From contig CAJUAC010000001.1 in NCBI GenBank assembly GCA_910583885.1, positions 33,900-97,899 on the forward strand: a stretch of 64,000 nt of DNA. The letters run 5' to 3'. The notes under the pieces are model-generated. The model was not told the DNA's origin. It worked only from the letters and a program-made list of their open reading frames with translations, and ran no database searches. This DNA comes from an uncultured Oscillospiraceae bacterium. GTDB lineage: Bacteria > Bacillota > Clostridia > Oscillospirales > Oscillospiraceae. Below, piece by piece: positions 1-8,119 of this stretch. Position 1 is the first letter of the stretch, and each line of letters opens with the position of its first letter. The position numbers were made by a program, and so were the translations under genes.

Positions 1-540
1 GAGTTTGTCACCGCTATGGTGAATGCCGGGATCGTGGATGGCTACTCTGACGGCACCTTCCAGCCCGGCAACTCCGTCAACTGGGGCGCTGCGCTGAAGA
101 TGGTCCTGACCTATGCCGGTTATGGCGAGCAGGCCCCCGTAGAGGGCGGCACCTGGGCCAGCGGCTACATTGCCCTGGCGAAGAGCGAAGGCCTCATTGA
201 CGGCGATGTAGAGCAGAACGCCAACATCACCCGTCTGGAGATGTGCCAGCTGCTGGCAAAGGCCCTGAAGATCCCCGCCTCTGAGAAGGAATCCACCTTC
301 CCCGACACGGATGACGGCTATGTACTGGCCCTGGCTGAGCTGGGTGTTATCGGCGGCAATCCCGACGGCACCTTCGGCCCTGACGGTGAGCTGACCCGCG
401 CCCAGCTGTGCAAGATCCTCAGCGAAGCCCCCGAGGCTGCTGCTGAGGTGACTCCCTCTGAGGAGGCCCCTGCCGCTGACGGCGAGACGGTTGCCGGTGA
501 GCCCGCCGCTGAGGAGGACAAGGAGCCCGCTGCTGCGTAA
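1..540 (+). CDS. S-layer homology (SLH) domain protein, C-terminal part
   Basis: The reading frame is open from base 1, so this is the end of a protein that begins outside the window. It shows SLH repeats: one contains GYSDGTFQPGNSVNW and the next GGNPDGTFGPDGELT followed by RAQLCKIL. SLH domains usually anchor exported proteins to wall polymers. After the last repeat the final ~35 residues are a low-complexity Ala/Glu/Pro tail (EEAPAADGE, EEDKEPAAA), which is unusual because SLH domains often sit at the very end. A terminator follows at once. The function of the missing N-terminal part cannot be told from here. Confidence 0.9.
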   Translation, partial: EFVTAMVNAGIVDGYSDGTFQPGNSVNWGAALKMVLTYAGYGEQAPVEGGTWASGYIALAKSEGLIDGDVEQNANITRLEMCQLLAKALKIPASEKESTFPDTDDGYVLALAELGVIGGNPDGTFGPDGELTRAQLCKILSEAPEAAAEVTPSEEAPAADGETVAGEPAAEEDKEPAAA

Positions 541-571
541 CCTCTTTGTTGTTGAATAGCGACATAAAAAA

Positions 572-601
572 GATGGCCTGCCCCGCAAGGGGTGGGCCAT
601 C
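572..601. terminator. bidirectional terminator between the SLH gene and hsdR
   Basis: Stem GATGGCC/GGCCATC with an inner CCCC-GCAA-GGGG loop is followed by CTTTT on the plus strand and preceded by AAAAAA, so it can end both converging transcripts. Confidence 0.85.
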
Positions 602-604
602 CTT

Positions 605-3600
605 TTAATATCTCTTCTTGGCAACTATCATAATTTCATCAATAATGACATCAATTGTATCCAATGTCCAAGGGATCTGGTTATCTTCCATATAGTCAAA
701 CAGCAAGTCATCCAGCTCTTTTTTGATATCCCTATGGACAATGACATTGTCTCTCCAGTCACGCTTTGTGTACTTGACAATCACAGCTTTGATCTTCCAT
801 GCCAATTCACCCATTGCGTCTGTAATTTCTATATCAGCATCTCCAGTTGACTTTTTGATACCTGCCCAAACCGCACCATAGAAGGATTTCGCTTCACTAT
901 CATCCATGATGTTCTCCGGATATGGAACAGCACTCCGGCCAGCCCGATAGTCTTCTGCCATTTTTTCCATAGAAGAAAGATACTTTTCGCTGTCACGTCC
1001 CTGCATATAGTCCAGAAGGGATTTTTTAATCCGCTCCATAAACGTCATGTAACGGATCGGATCGACATACCGCTGGCTTTCAAGGACTTCAATCTGCCGT
1101 GACTGAATCGCTTCTGCTTTCGCCTCATTAGAGCTTAACCGGGCCAGCTGTTCCTCCATCTTTTCCTTGTTTGTAATGTCAAGCGGTTCTATAAGGATTT
1201 TTGCATCCTCTGCATTCACATAGGTGTTCAGCAGCTGGCGGATCCCATCTTCATATCGGGAAAAGTCCACACGGTCATTGAAACGGAGAGAGACGCTGTC
1301 CTTCAATTTTTTGAAAAAGAGATAGTCCTTGCGGTACACTTCAGCCTGATCAAATCCGACAGCTTCAAATAATTCATAGCTGGAATACATAAAGTCCATC
1401 AGCTTTGCAAAGACTGACAGTTCCTTATAGAAGCTTTTGCGCACCTCATGCTCCCTGAGACGTTCCTGCCATACGTTTGTGCTGGGCTCGTCCGGATCAA
1501 TCCCTCTAAAAATTTTCCAGAGCGCTTGATGAGACTTCTCCAGTTTTTTCCTCTCTTCTGAAACGGCGGAGATTGCTGCCCGGATCTCCGAACGGTTAAA
1601 TAGGTTCATTCCAGACTGTTCATCGTTGTACATATCCAAAGCGGAATTCAACCTCTTGAAGATCCCCCTATAATCGACAATCAAGCCAAAATCTTTGTCT
1701 GGGTACACTCTGTTCACACGGGCAATGGCCTGTAGGAGCGCATGATCCTTCAGCTTTTTATCTACATATAGCACTGCGGCAATTGGCGCATCAAACCCGG
1801 TAAGCAGCTTATCCTTTACAATCAGCAGATCGATATCGCCCTCCCGGTCAACGAACCTCCCCGTCACAGAGTCTTCGTAGGCGTCATAGTTATTCTTGAA
1901 GAGCGGATCAATTTCTTTCCGGAAAAACTCGCCGATAATTTTCTGGGTCTGTGGGGTATTGTTTTCATCGTCACCCTCCCGGCCGGTATTCGGCGTAATG
2001 ACCACAGCCGGGGTAATCCCGCCAAGATCCCGCAGCTTATAAAAGAGCTGCACTGCTTCTGCACGGGAGGCGCAAGTCAGCATGGCTTTAAATCTTTTGG
2101 ATCTGACATAATTGATAAAGTGCTCATGCAGGTCAAACGCTATCATGCTGAGGCGGGCCTCTGTTTCAGCGAGCGCCACAAACCGGCTGTATTGAATCTC
2201 CAAATCCCTTTTTGCCTCTTCCGTAAGGCCTACGGTCATATACTTCAGGTGGGCATTGATTTGCTCACTGGTAACTGTTTGGGGGATCACACGGCCTTCA
2301 TAAATGATAGGAACCGTTACCCTATCGTTAATGGCATCTTGGAGCGTATATCTGTCAATCTCGGGGCCAAACTTTTCATAGGTATTCCTTGCTGGGAGAA
2401 TATCACGCCTATTGTCTTCCGGCTTTTTCTGTATCAGAGGCGTACCGGTAAACGCAATCTTCACCGCATTGGGCAGGACCCGGTTCATGTAGATATTCAG
2501 CTTTCCGTACTGTGTCCGATGTCCTTCATCAATAAAAACGAAAATATTTTCGCTGTCATTACAGTACTCCTGCTTTACTGCTGCCTCAAATTTATTGACC
2601 AATGCAGTGATGATGGTATTGCTCTCTTCTTTCAGCAAAGCAATCAACCCTTTACCAGTCTTGGCGCGGTGGGGGCTCATTTGCGTGTGTATGAAATTAT
2701 CCCGGATCTGCTTATCCAAACTAATCCGGTCAGTCACCATCACAAAGCGCGGCTGTTTGATGATGCTCTCTGGGTCCATGCTTTCACGCAGAATCATTTT
2801 GGTCAGCATAATCATCGTAAGCGTCTTCCCGCTGCCCTGCGTGTGCCAAACCACCCCGCTTCTGGTGTTTGTGCCGTCTCTCAGCAAAATACGATCCATG
2901 CATTTTTTCACGGCAAAGTACTGCTTATACCGGCAGATTTTTTTTACATTGTTGTCATAAATAATGAAATTGCGGATCAAATCCAGCAGCCGGTCCGGAT
3001 GCAGCAGCGAGACCAGCGCCCGGTCCTGCGCTTTGATTTGACCATCCGGAGAACATTTCCGGCACCACGCCTGCTGCCACTCCTTTGTCTTCTCATCATT
3101 CTCGTACCAGGACACAAAGCAGTTTGCAGGTGTTCCGCAGGTCCCATAAAGGACTTTATCCGGATTAACCGCCAAAACCAACTGCGTGTAACGGAACAGA
3201 TGGGGGATGTATTCTTCTCCCCAGTTGCGGATGATCTGGTTGACACCCTCCATCACATCTACGCTGGATTTTTTGCATTCAATCACGATCAACGGGATGC
3301 CGTTTACCAGCACTACAATATCAGGCCGGGCAAATTTGCCGTTGGGTCGCTCCACCTCGAACTCATCTGTCACCTGGAGGATATTCTTCTCCGGGTGTTC
3401 AAAATTGATAAAGTTCATATCAAAGGATTGACGTGTCCCGTCGGGCAAATCCTCTTCCAGGCTCTTTCCGGCACAAAGCAGCTCATAGATTGCCTTGTTC
3501 TCTGCATAAAGGCCAGCAGCGCTGTACTGGTCTACGGTTTGCATAGCCTTTGCAATAGACCCGCCGGAAAAGAAGCGTTCTTCTGTGTCAAACTGATACG

Positions 3601-3772
3601 TCTGGTGGCTCAAAAAAGACTGTAGCTCTTCCGTAAACAGCACAGCCCTGCGGGAACCACGCTTTTTCTCCGCCTCACTCCGGGGCACAATCGTATATCC
3701 CAGCTTTTCAATTACTTTTAACGCGCGATCCTGAGATTCCGGCCGCTCATTAAATATTGTATGGTCAGGCAT
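605..3772 (-). CDS. hsdR: type I restriction enzyme, HsdR (endonuclease/translocase) subunit
   Basis: This is the motor and nuclease subunit of a type I restriction-modification complex. It has the HsdR_N nuclease region with a PD-(D/E)xK site: RPDIVV, then about 12 residues later ECKK (around residues 150-168). The superfamily 2 translocase follows, with Walker A HTQGSGKT, a DEGH Walker B box (DEGHRTQYG), AFTGTP as motif III and ARVNRVYP as motif VI. Length is 1055 aa, normal for the family. I chose the ATG at 3772 (MPDHTIF) because AAGGAAACC lies just before it; an in-frame start at 3820 would abut the hsdS stop but has no good ribosome site. It is last in the RM operon. No frameshift or missing motif was seen, so it is likely active. 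Confidence 0.96.
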   Translation of the reverse strand: MPDHTIFNERPESQDRALKVIEKLGYTIVPRSEAEKKRGSRRAVLFTEELQSFLSHQTYQFDTEERFFSGGSIAKAMQTVDQYSAAGLYAENKAIYELLCAGKSLEEDLPDGTRQSFDMNFINFEHPEKNILQVTDEFEVERPNGKFARPDIVVLVNGIPLIVIECKKSSVDVMEGVNQIIRNWGEEYIPHLFRYTQLVLAVNPDKVLYGTCGTPANCFVSWYENDEKTKEWQQAWCRKCSPDGQIKAQDRALVSLLHPDRLLDLIRNFIIYDNNVKKICRYKQYFAVKKCMDRILLRDGTNTRSGVVWHTQGSGKTLTMIMLTKMILRESMDPESIIKQPRFVMVTDRISLDKQIRDNFIHTQMSPHRAKTGKGLIALLKEESNTIITALVNKFEAAVKQEYCNDSENIFVFIDEGHRTQYGKLNIYMNRVLPNAVKIAFTGTPLIQKKPEDNRRDILPARNTYEKFGPEIDRYTLQDAINDRVTVPIIYEGRVIPQTVTSEQINAHLKYMTVGLTEEAKRDLEIQYSRFVALAETEARLSMIAFDLHEHFINYVRSKRFKAMLTCASRAEAVQLFYKLRDLGGITPAVVITPNTGREGDDENNTPQTQKIIGEFFRKEIDPLFKNNYDAYEDSVTGRFVDREGDIDLLIVKDKLLTGFDAPIAAVLYVDKKLKDHALLQAIARVNRVYPDKDFGLIVDYRGIFKRLNSALDMYNDEQSGMNLFNRSEIRAAISAVSEERKKLEKSHQALWKIFRGIDPDEPSTNVWQERLREHEVRKSFYKELSVFAKLMDFMYSSYELFEAVGFDQAEVYRKDYLFFKKLKDSVSLRFNDRVDFSRYEDGIRQLLNTYVNAEDAKILIEPLDITNKEKMEEQLARLSSNEAKAEAIQSRQIEVLESQRYVDPIRYMTFMERIKKSLLDYMQGRDSEKYLSSMEKMAEDYRAGRSAVPYPENIMDDSEAKSFYGAVWAGIKKSTGDADIEITDAMGELAWKIKAVIVKYTKRDWRDNVIVHRDIKKELDDLLFDYMEDNQIPWTLDTIDVIIDEIMIVAKKRY

Positions 3773-3820
3773 ACGGTTTCCTTCTTTCATACTGGCTGCA
3801 GGCCTTGGATTAAACAGCAA

Positions 3821-5074
3821 TTATTTCACCCGCACCACACCTGTTAACAAGAGCTGCATCAGAGCCTTTTTCTTCTGGATCCATACGTGCAGCTCTTCTT
3901 CTACTAATTTTATTACTGCGTCTTGTTGGGAAAGGCACTTTGCAATATCCATACAGACCTGCCGGTCTGTTGGTATCCTCACCTTAAGCGAGGCTACATC
4001 GGATGTGTTCAGTGCTGGATAATTCGTCCCCACCAGTCTCTCTCTGAATTGTCTATCCATGTTTTGGGAGAAAAGCTGGTGAAACACAACAGGGGAATAC
4101 TCCGGCTTTTTCGGTGACAGAACCGCAAAGCCGGTTGATGCAACACATTCTTCACTTTGGAAATCCACATAGGCAAATGCATGGAGGTACGGACGGACGG
4201 TGCTCATCAATATATCGTTATGATGGAACCGTCTTCTAGCCCGTACAGGTGCTTCCTCGAACGTAATTTTGTTGTCTGGACGTTCCATGGTTCCATGGTT
4301 CACGGATGCAATATCAATATAATAAAAAGCGTATTGGGGAGATGTTTTTTCTGAGAGGGTCTCTCCGTTGATAAAAAATAAATCTTGAAGCTCTCTCAGC
4401 TGATTGTGCCACTGGGGTGCAAACAGCCTCTCCAACAGCCCTCTTTTCTTTGTCAATTCTTCCTTCAACCGCTGGCTTTTCAGCGCAATCACCTTATCGC
4501 ACTGTGCAAGGATTCCGGCAATCTTCTCCTGCTCCTCAACCGGCGGGACTGGAACAAAACAGCTATAAAAGTCTTTTCCTGTCAGATTGAGCAGGCCATC
4601 GTCCCGCACACCACGGTTGATTTTAGAATAGAGCTGCCTGTTCAGGAACCCGCTTAAAAACAGCTGCTCATAATAGGCCGCATCCTGGCCCTCAATCCGA
4701 AAGCTCTCAAATACGCTGGGAACTGCGGCGGCATCCCTGCTGTTCAACCGATAGATACAGCCTTGCGGGTAAGCTGTAGAATTCCCTTTATTGTAGGAAA
4801 AGTCCCCCGTATGCAGCACAATATACTGATCGTACTGCTTTCCAGAGAGCTCCTTCCCAAATTTCTCTGCCTGATTGACAAATCCAACACCTGCGGATAT
4901 GCTCAGGGTTTCATAGCGGTTCTGCCCTGCCCTTTCCGTCAATTCACAGGCAATCTCACGTAATCTTTTCACGTTCCATTCTGCGGGAACAACACCGGCC
5001 TCAGTAACTTGATATCCATCAGGAATCCCATCACCAACTGTCCACTGAATGGTCTCTTTAATTATAGCCATCAT
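3821..5074 (-). CDS. hsdS: type I restriction enzyme, HsdS specificity subunit
   Basis: This 417-aa protein has the usual two target-recognition domains, each followed by a conserved spacer helix. The first spacer is at PVPPVEEQEKIAGILAQCD, the second near CLSQQDAVIKLVEEEL. Each recognition domain reads half of a bipartite DNA site and the spacers bind HsdM. The start follows GGAGG at 7-8 bases; a second ATG is adjacent. It lies between hsdM and hsdR. A separate half-size S protein is encoded upstream of hsdM (6669-7262), so this operon has three recognition domains in total. Confidence 0.95.
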   Translation of the reverse strand: MMAIIKETIQWTVGDGIPDGYQVTEAGVVPAEWNVKRLREIACELTERAGQNRYETLSISAGVGFVNQAEKFGKELSGKQYDQYIVLHTGDFSYNKGNSTAYPQGCIYRLNSRDAAAVPSVFESFRIEGQDAAYYEQLFLSGFLNRQLYSKINRGVRDDGLLNLTGKDFYSCFVPVPPVEEQEKIAGILAQCDKVIALKSQRLKEELTKKRGLLERLFAPQWHNQLRELQDLFFINGETLSEKTSPQYAFYYIDIASVNHGTMERPDNKITFEEAPVRARRRFHHNDILMSTVRPYLHAFAYVDFQSEECVASTGFAVLSPKKPEYSPVVFHQLFSQNMDRQFRERLVGTNYPALNTSDVASLKVRIPTDRQVCMDIAKCLSQQDAVIKLVEEELHVWIQKKKALMQLLLTGVVRVK

Positions 5075-5109
5075 CTGGCCTCCTACTTCACATGCTTATC
5101 CAAAGCGAA

Positions 5110-6672
5110 TCAAAGGCCTAATTCCTTCAGGTATCTGTCCATCTGCGCTTCGGCTTTTGCGATTTCTGCTTTCAGCCGTTCAATATTGGACTGAACCGCC
5201 TGCATATCAACCGGTTCTTCCTCTTCAAAGGTATCCACATAGCGTGGGATATTCAGATTATAGCCGTTCTCCTCGATTTCCTCCAAGGCTGCCACATGGG
5301 CAAATCTTATCTTCTCTGTGCGCTCCTGATATGCTTCAACAATCGCGTCAATGTGCTCCGGGGCCAGTTCATTCTGGTTGCTTGCTTTGATATACCGGGG
5401 ATCCCCGTTCTCATCCTTCTTGCTGGCATCAATGAAAAGCACATCTGTATTGGACCGGTTCTTTTTGAACACCAAAATGCAGGCAGGAATGGACGTCCCA
5501 TAAAACAGGTTCTCCGGCAGGCCAATGACTGCATCCAGCAGATTTTCTTCAATGACTTTCTTGCGAATACGGCCCTCCGCGGCGCCGCGGAACAAAACGC
5601 CATGGGGTGCAACGGCTGCAATCCGGCCATTCACAGCAAGGCTGGCAATCATGTGGAGCAAGAACGCCCAGTCGCCCTTACTGGCTGGAGGAACCCCCCA
5701 ATCAAAACGATGGAATTTATCCAGGGAGGCTTCCATCTTGAACTCCTTTTTCCCTCTGCCGCTGGACTCGCCGCCAGGATTAAAGCCTGATGCCCACTTA
5801 TCCTTGGAGAACGGCATGTTGGCAACAATCGCGTCAAAAAGCAGCAGATTACCATCCTTGTCCAGGAAAACAGGGTTTGCCAGGGTATCGCCCCAGCCAA
5901 TCTTTGCATCCCGGATTTCATGGATGTACATATTCATCTTGGCCATTGCAACAGAAGAACCGTTTACTTCCTGGCCATAGATGGAAACTTCCTTGCTGTT
6001 CTGCTTCTTGGCCGCTTTGATCAGCAGGGAGCCGGATCCGCAGGTGGGGTCATATACGCGCTCACGGGGCCTGACATCCACAATACGGGCTATGATCTCT
6101 GATACAGCAGCCGGGGTGTAGAAGGAACCGGCCTTCTTACCCGCCATGCTGGCAAACTGCCCGATCATGTATTCATAAGCGTCGCCAATCACATCTGCCG
6201 GTACCTGCCCTGCTTTTACTTGGATTTCAGATGGACGCAGGCTCAGGGGTTCAAAGTCCTCCAGCAAATCACGGAGAATGGCCTTTTTATGCTCCAGCGT
6301 TCCAAGCGCATTTTCACTATTGTAGTCTACGGTATTCAGAACCCCCGCCAGCTGCTGATTGTTATCCGTCTCAATTTTACGCATAGCCGTATTGATTAGC
6401 TGGCCGATCTTGTCCGAGAATCTTTGTTCATACAGCGATTGATAGGAGTATTCTTCCGCAATTGTGAACGGCAGGTAACGTTTCTGACGCTCCAGCCGGA
6501 TCCCGGAATATTCTTTTTTCAATTCATCAAGAGCATCTTCATAAGAATCACTCAGATACTTGACGAACATAATCGGCAAAACGTAATCCTTGTAGTTCGC
6601 GGCATCAATGGTGTCGCGCAAGGTGTCTGCACCACGCATCAATGCGTTTTCAATATCCCTCTTCGTCGTCAT
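5110..6672 (-). CDS. hsdM: type I restriction-modification system, HsdM methyltransferase
   Basis: This is an N6-adenine DNA methyltransferase of 520 aa. The N-terminal HsdM_N helical domain (LRDTIDAANYKDYVLPIMF) precedes the methylase core with the SAM-binding motif DPTCGSGSLL and the catalytic motif IV written ANMPFS rather than the textbook NPPF/Y. A C-terminal coiled helix (SNIERLKAEIAKAEAQMD) probably contacts HsdS. The start overlaps the upstream half-S gene by 4 bases (ATGA), which indicates translational coupling. The NMPF form occurs in some HsdM proteins by my recollection, so I do not take it as inactivation. Confidence 0.95.
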   Translation of the reverse strand: MTTKRDIENALMRGADTLRDTIDAANYKDYVLPIMFVKYLSDSYEDALDELKKEYSGIRLERQKRYLPFTIAEEYSYQSLYEQRFSDKIGQLINTAMRKIETDNNQQLAGVLNTVDYNSENALGTLEHKKAILRDLLEDFEPLSLRPSEIQVKAGQVPADVIGDAYEYMIGQFASMAGKKAGSFYTPAAVSEIIARIVDVRPRERVYDPTCGSGSLLIKAAKKQNSKEVSIYGQEVNGSSVAMAKMNMYIHEIRDAKIGWGDTLANPVFLDKDGNLLLFDAIVANMPFSKDKWASGFNPGGESSGRGKKEFKMEASLDKFHRFDWGVPPASKGDWAFLLHMIASLAVNGRIAAVAPHGVLFRGAAEGRIRKKVIEENLLDAVIGLPENLFYGTSIPACILVFKKNRSNTDVLFIDASKKDENGDPRYIKASNQNELAPEHIDAIVEAYQERTEKIRFAHVAALEEIEENGYNLNIPRYVDTFEEEEPVDMQAVQSNIERLKAEIAKAEAQMDRYLKELGL

Positions 6673-7262
6673 CTGTTGGCCCCTCCAATGATATCCTCCA
6701 GCAGCTTCCTGGTGAGCGTTCGTTCCTCTTCAATCAATTCACGGTACAAGCATTCCCGGTGACGGCCCAACGTATCGATCCTCACCGCTGTTTTTTGAAC
6801 CTCCCATGCAGGTATCGGGACTTCCAAGTCTAAGATGGTTTTAATTTTTACGGTTTTTTGCGCTGTCCCTCTCTCCATACTGAGAACACGCTCCTGGATG
6901 CGGTCCTGTGACAGGCAAAGCCGAAGATATTCCGGCATGACCTTTTCCTTATCTTTTACCCGCAGTACAGCAAATTGAGACGGTACCAGGATACCCTCAT
7001 AATCATGCTCAACGTACACAGGGTACATGGGGGAAAACAGCCGGACCACGATATCCCCTTTAGCCGTAAACAGGGCATTATCCAAGCTCTCGCAAGCATA
7101 GAAGTCTTCCAGATCGGGAAGATGGATACTGCCATTCCCATCAAATGCCCTGAGCGTGAGCCTTCGATAGGAGCAGAACCCCTCCTCCCGGCTTCTGGCT
7201 TCTTTTCGGCTCAGAACCATGCCGCCCTGTACCTCAGCAATATCTGAAATCCTTGCGATCAT
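6669..7262 (-). CDS. half-size HsdS-like specificity protein (one target-recognition domain)
   Basis: A 197-aa protein resembling one half of HsdS: a single recognition domain beginning MIARISDIAEVQGGM, then the typical joint motif (ILDLEVPIPAWEVQKTAV) and a helical spacer (LYRELIEEERTLTRKLLEDI). The ATG at 7262 is preceded by GGGGAGGAAGAAAG; an upstream in-frame start at 7358 would read through the hairpin at 7284-7317 and is unlikely. It overlaps hsdM by 4 bases. Half-S proteins can dimerise to make a functional symmetric specificity subunit, or compete with full HsdS; which applies here is inference. Confidence 0.85.
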   Translation of the reverse strand: MIARISDIAEVQGGMVLSRKEARSREEGFCSYRRLTLRAFDGNGSIHLPDLEDFYACESLDNALFTAKGDIVVRLFSPMYPVYVEHDYEGILVPSQFAVLRVKDKEKVMPEYLRLCLSQDRIQERVLSMERGTAQKTVKIKTILDLEVPIPAWEVQKTAVRIDTLGRHRECLYRELIEEERTLTRKLLEDIIGGANR

Positions 7263-7283
7263 CTTTCTTCCTCCCCAAAAAGG

Positions 7284-7317
7284 AAGGTGGCCTGCCCACA
7301 AGCGGGCGGGCCACCTT
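7284..7317 (-). terminator. terminator-like hairpin in the RM operon leader
   Basis: AAGGTGGCC pairs with GGCCACCTT around a GC-rich centre; on the minus strand it is followed by CCTTTTTGGGG. It lies between the 64-aa gene and the half-S gene, just ahead of the latter's ribosome site, so it may reduce transcription into the RM genes. Confidence 0.6.
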
Positions 7318-7323
7318 ATCGTG

Positions 7324-7518
7324 TTATCTGGTGTGGCTTTCAGGGCGGCAGTGGGCATCTACGCGGCTGTCATACCTGCGGGCTTCCCGGACAGTAACCC
7401 GGGAGGTGTAATAGCCCAGGCAGATCCGGTTCCCTGCGTCAGGCAGCCAAGCGCAGCCGGCACGATGTACCTCGCGCTCACTTGTCAGCTGCTCACTCTT
7501 GTTTACATAAAAACGCAT
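7324..7518 (-). CDS. small conserved protein (64 aa) at the head of the RM operon
   Basis: The ATG at 7518 follows AAAGGAGAACAAGCTTG. The protein starts MRFYVNKSEQ and carries EVHRAGCAWLP, NRICLGYYTS and ends CRPESHTR. I recall a family of ~60-residue proteins with the pattern EVH-xx-C-xx-LP-xxx-N-xxx-LG and a C-terminal Cys/His ending in CxECHT, often seen beside type I RM genes; no function is known to me. Cys and His spacing suggests a metal site, but this copy has RPESHT where relatives often have a second Cys. It is the first gene after the promoter at 7678-7706. Confidence 0.7.
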   Translation of the reverse strand: MRFYVNKSEQLTSEREVHRAGCAWLPDAGNRICLGYYTSRVTVREARRYDSRVDAHCRPESHTR

Positions 7519-7677
7519 CAAGCTTGTTCTCCTTTCGTATAAAGTAAAAGCACAAGCCCGCATTGACATTCTTACGAAAGTCTGATATCATAGGTATGGA
7601 TATGTCTATGACATTTTCGCGGGAAGCTCTCGGATACAGTTGCCGCTGTGTCCGGGGGCTTTTCTTTGTCTGTTGCA

Positions 7678-7706
7678 ATCATACCATATGGTTTTCCTGC
7701 TGTCAA
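7678..7706 (-). promoter_or_regulatory. promoter of the type I RM operon
   Basis: On the minus strand TTGACA and TATGAT are separated by exactly 17 bases, a near-consensus sigma-A promoter. It leaves a leader of about 150 bases before the 64-aa gene. The leader holds an inverted repeat TCATAG/CTATGA (7588-7611, 12-base spacer) that could be an operator. Confidence 0.8.
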
Positions 7707-8034
7707 GGCTTTTTCAATTATTTAATAGGTAACATTTCAATATGACGAAAATATGCATGCGAGAGTGTTTTGCTGCCTCCCTCTTCCGAATCAGTCCGGT
7801 GGTGGACGGCAGGTCATTCCTGAAGAACATATCCAGTCCCTCTCCGGCATATCAACTATTTCACCGGGGATATGCTTCTCTCTTGGCGCATACTTTTGGG
7901 CCTGTAGACATACTCCCTGGCCCCCGGCATACAATCTCCATGGTGCCACTGGCAATTGTTTGCGTTTATATATTGTGTTTTGGGGCCTAAATAAAATTTT
8001 TTCACAGGATTCCCCTATTCTAGCAAATCCACAC
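7707..8034. other. intergenic stretch without a recognised gene
   Basis: Between the divergent RM promoter and the promoter of the FapA-like gene. Short frames exist on the plus strand but none has a ribosome site, codon pattern or recognisable motif. I see no tRNA, repeat or strong hairpin here. Confidence 0.6.
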
Positions 8035-8064
8035 TTGCAAACTCCTGCCTATGAGGCTTATAAT
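8035..8064 (+). promoter_or_regulatory. promoter of the FapA-CheX-CheY operon
   Basis: TTGCAA and TATAAT are 18 bases apart, about 60 bases before the ribosome site TAGGAGG at 8114. Confidence 0.7.
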
Positions 8065-8119
8065 AGAGAGGATCACAGCAAACTAAAGTTCATGCCCCCG
8101 CCGGCAGGGGGCGTAGGAG

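Noticed and set aside
2120..3625. 501-aa frame opposite hsdR
   Set aside because: Antisense shadow of hsdR, which has all family motifs; composition and lack of a start site argue against a gene.
5110..6672. HsdM inactivated by NMPF instead of NPPF
   Set aside because: The SAM-binding motif is intact and NMPF occurs in otherwise normal HsdM proteins by my recollection, so the change is not evidence of loss of function.
7493..7678. 61-aa minus-strand frame in the RM leader
   Set aside because: It overlaps the promoter -10 at its start and the 64-aa gene at its end, has no ribosome site and no recognisable motif.
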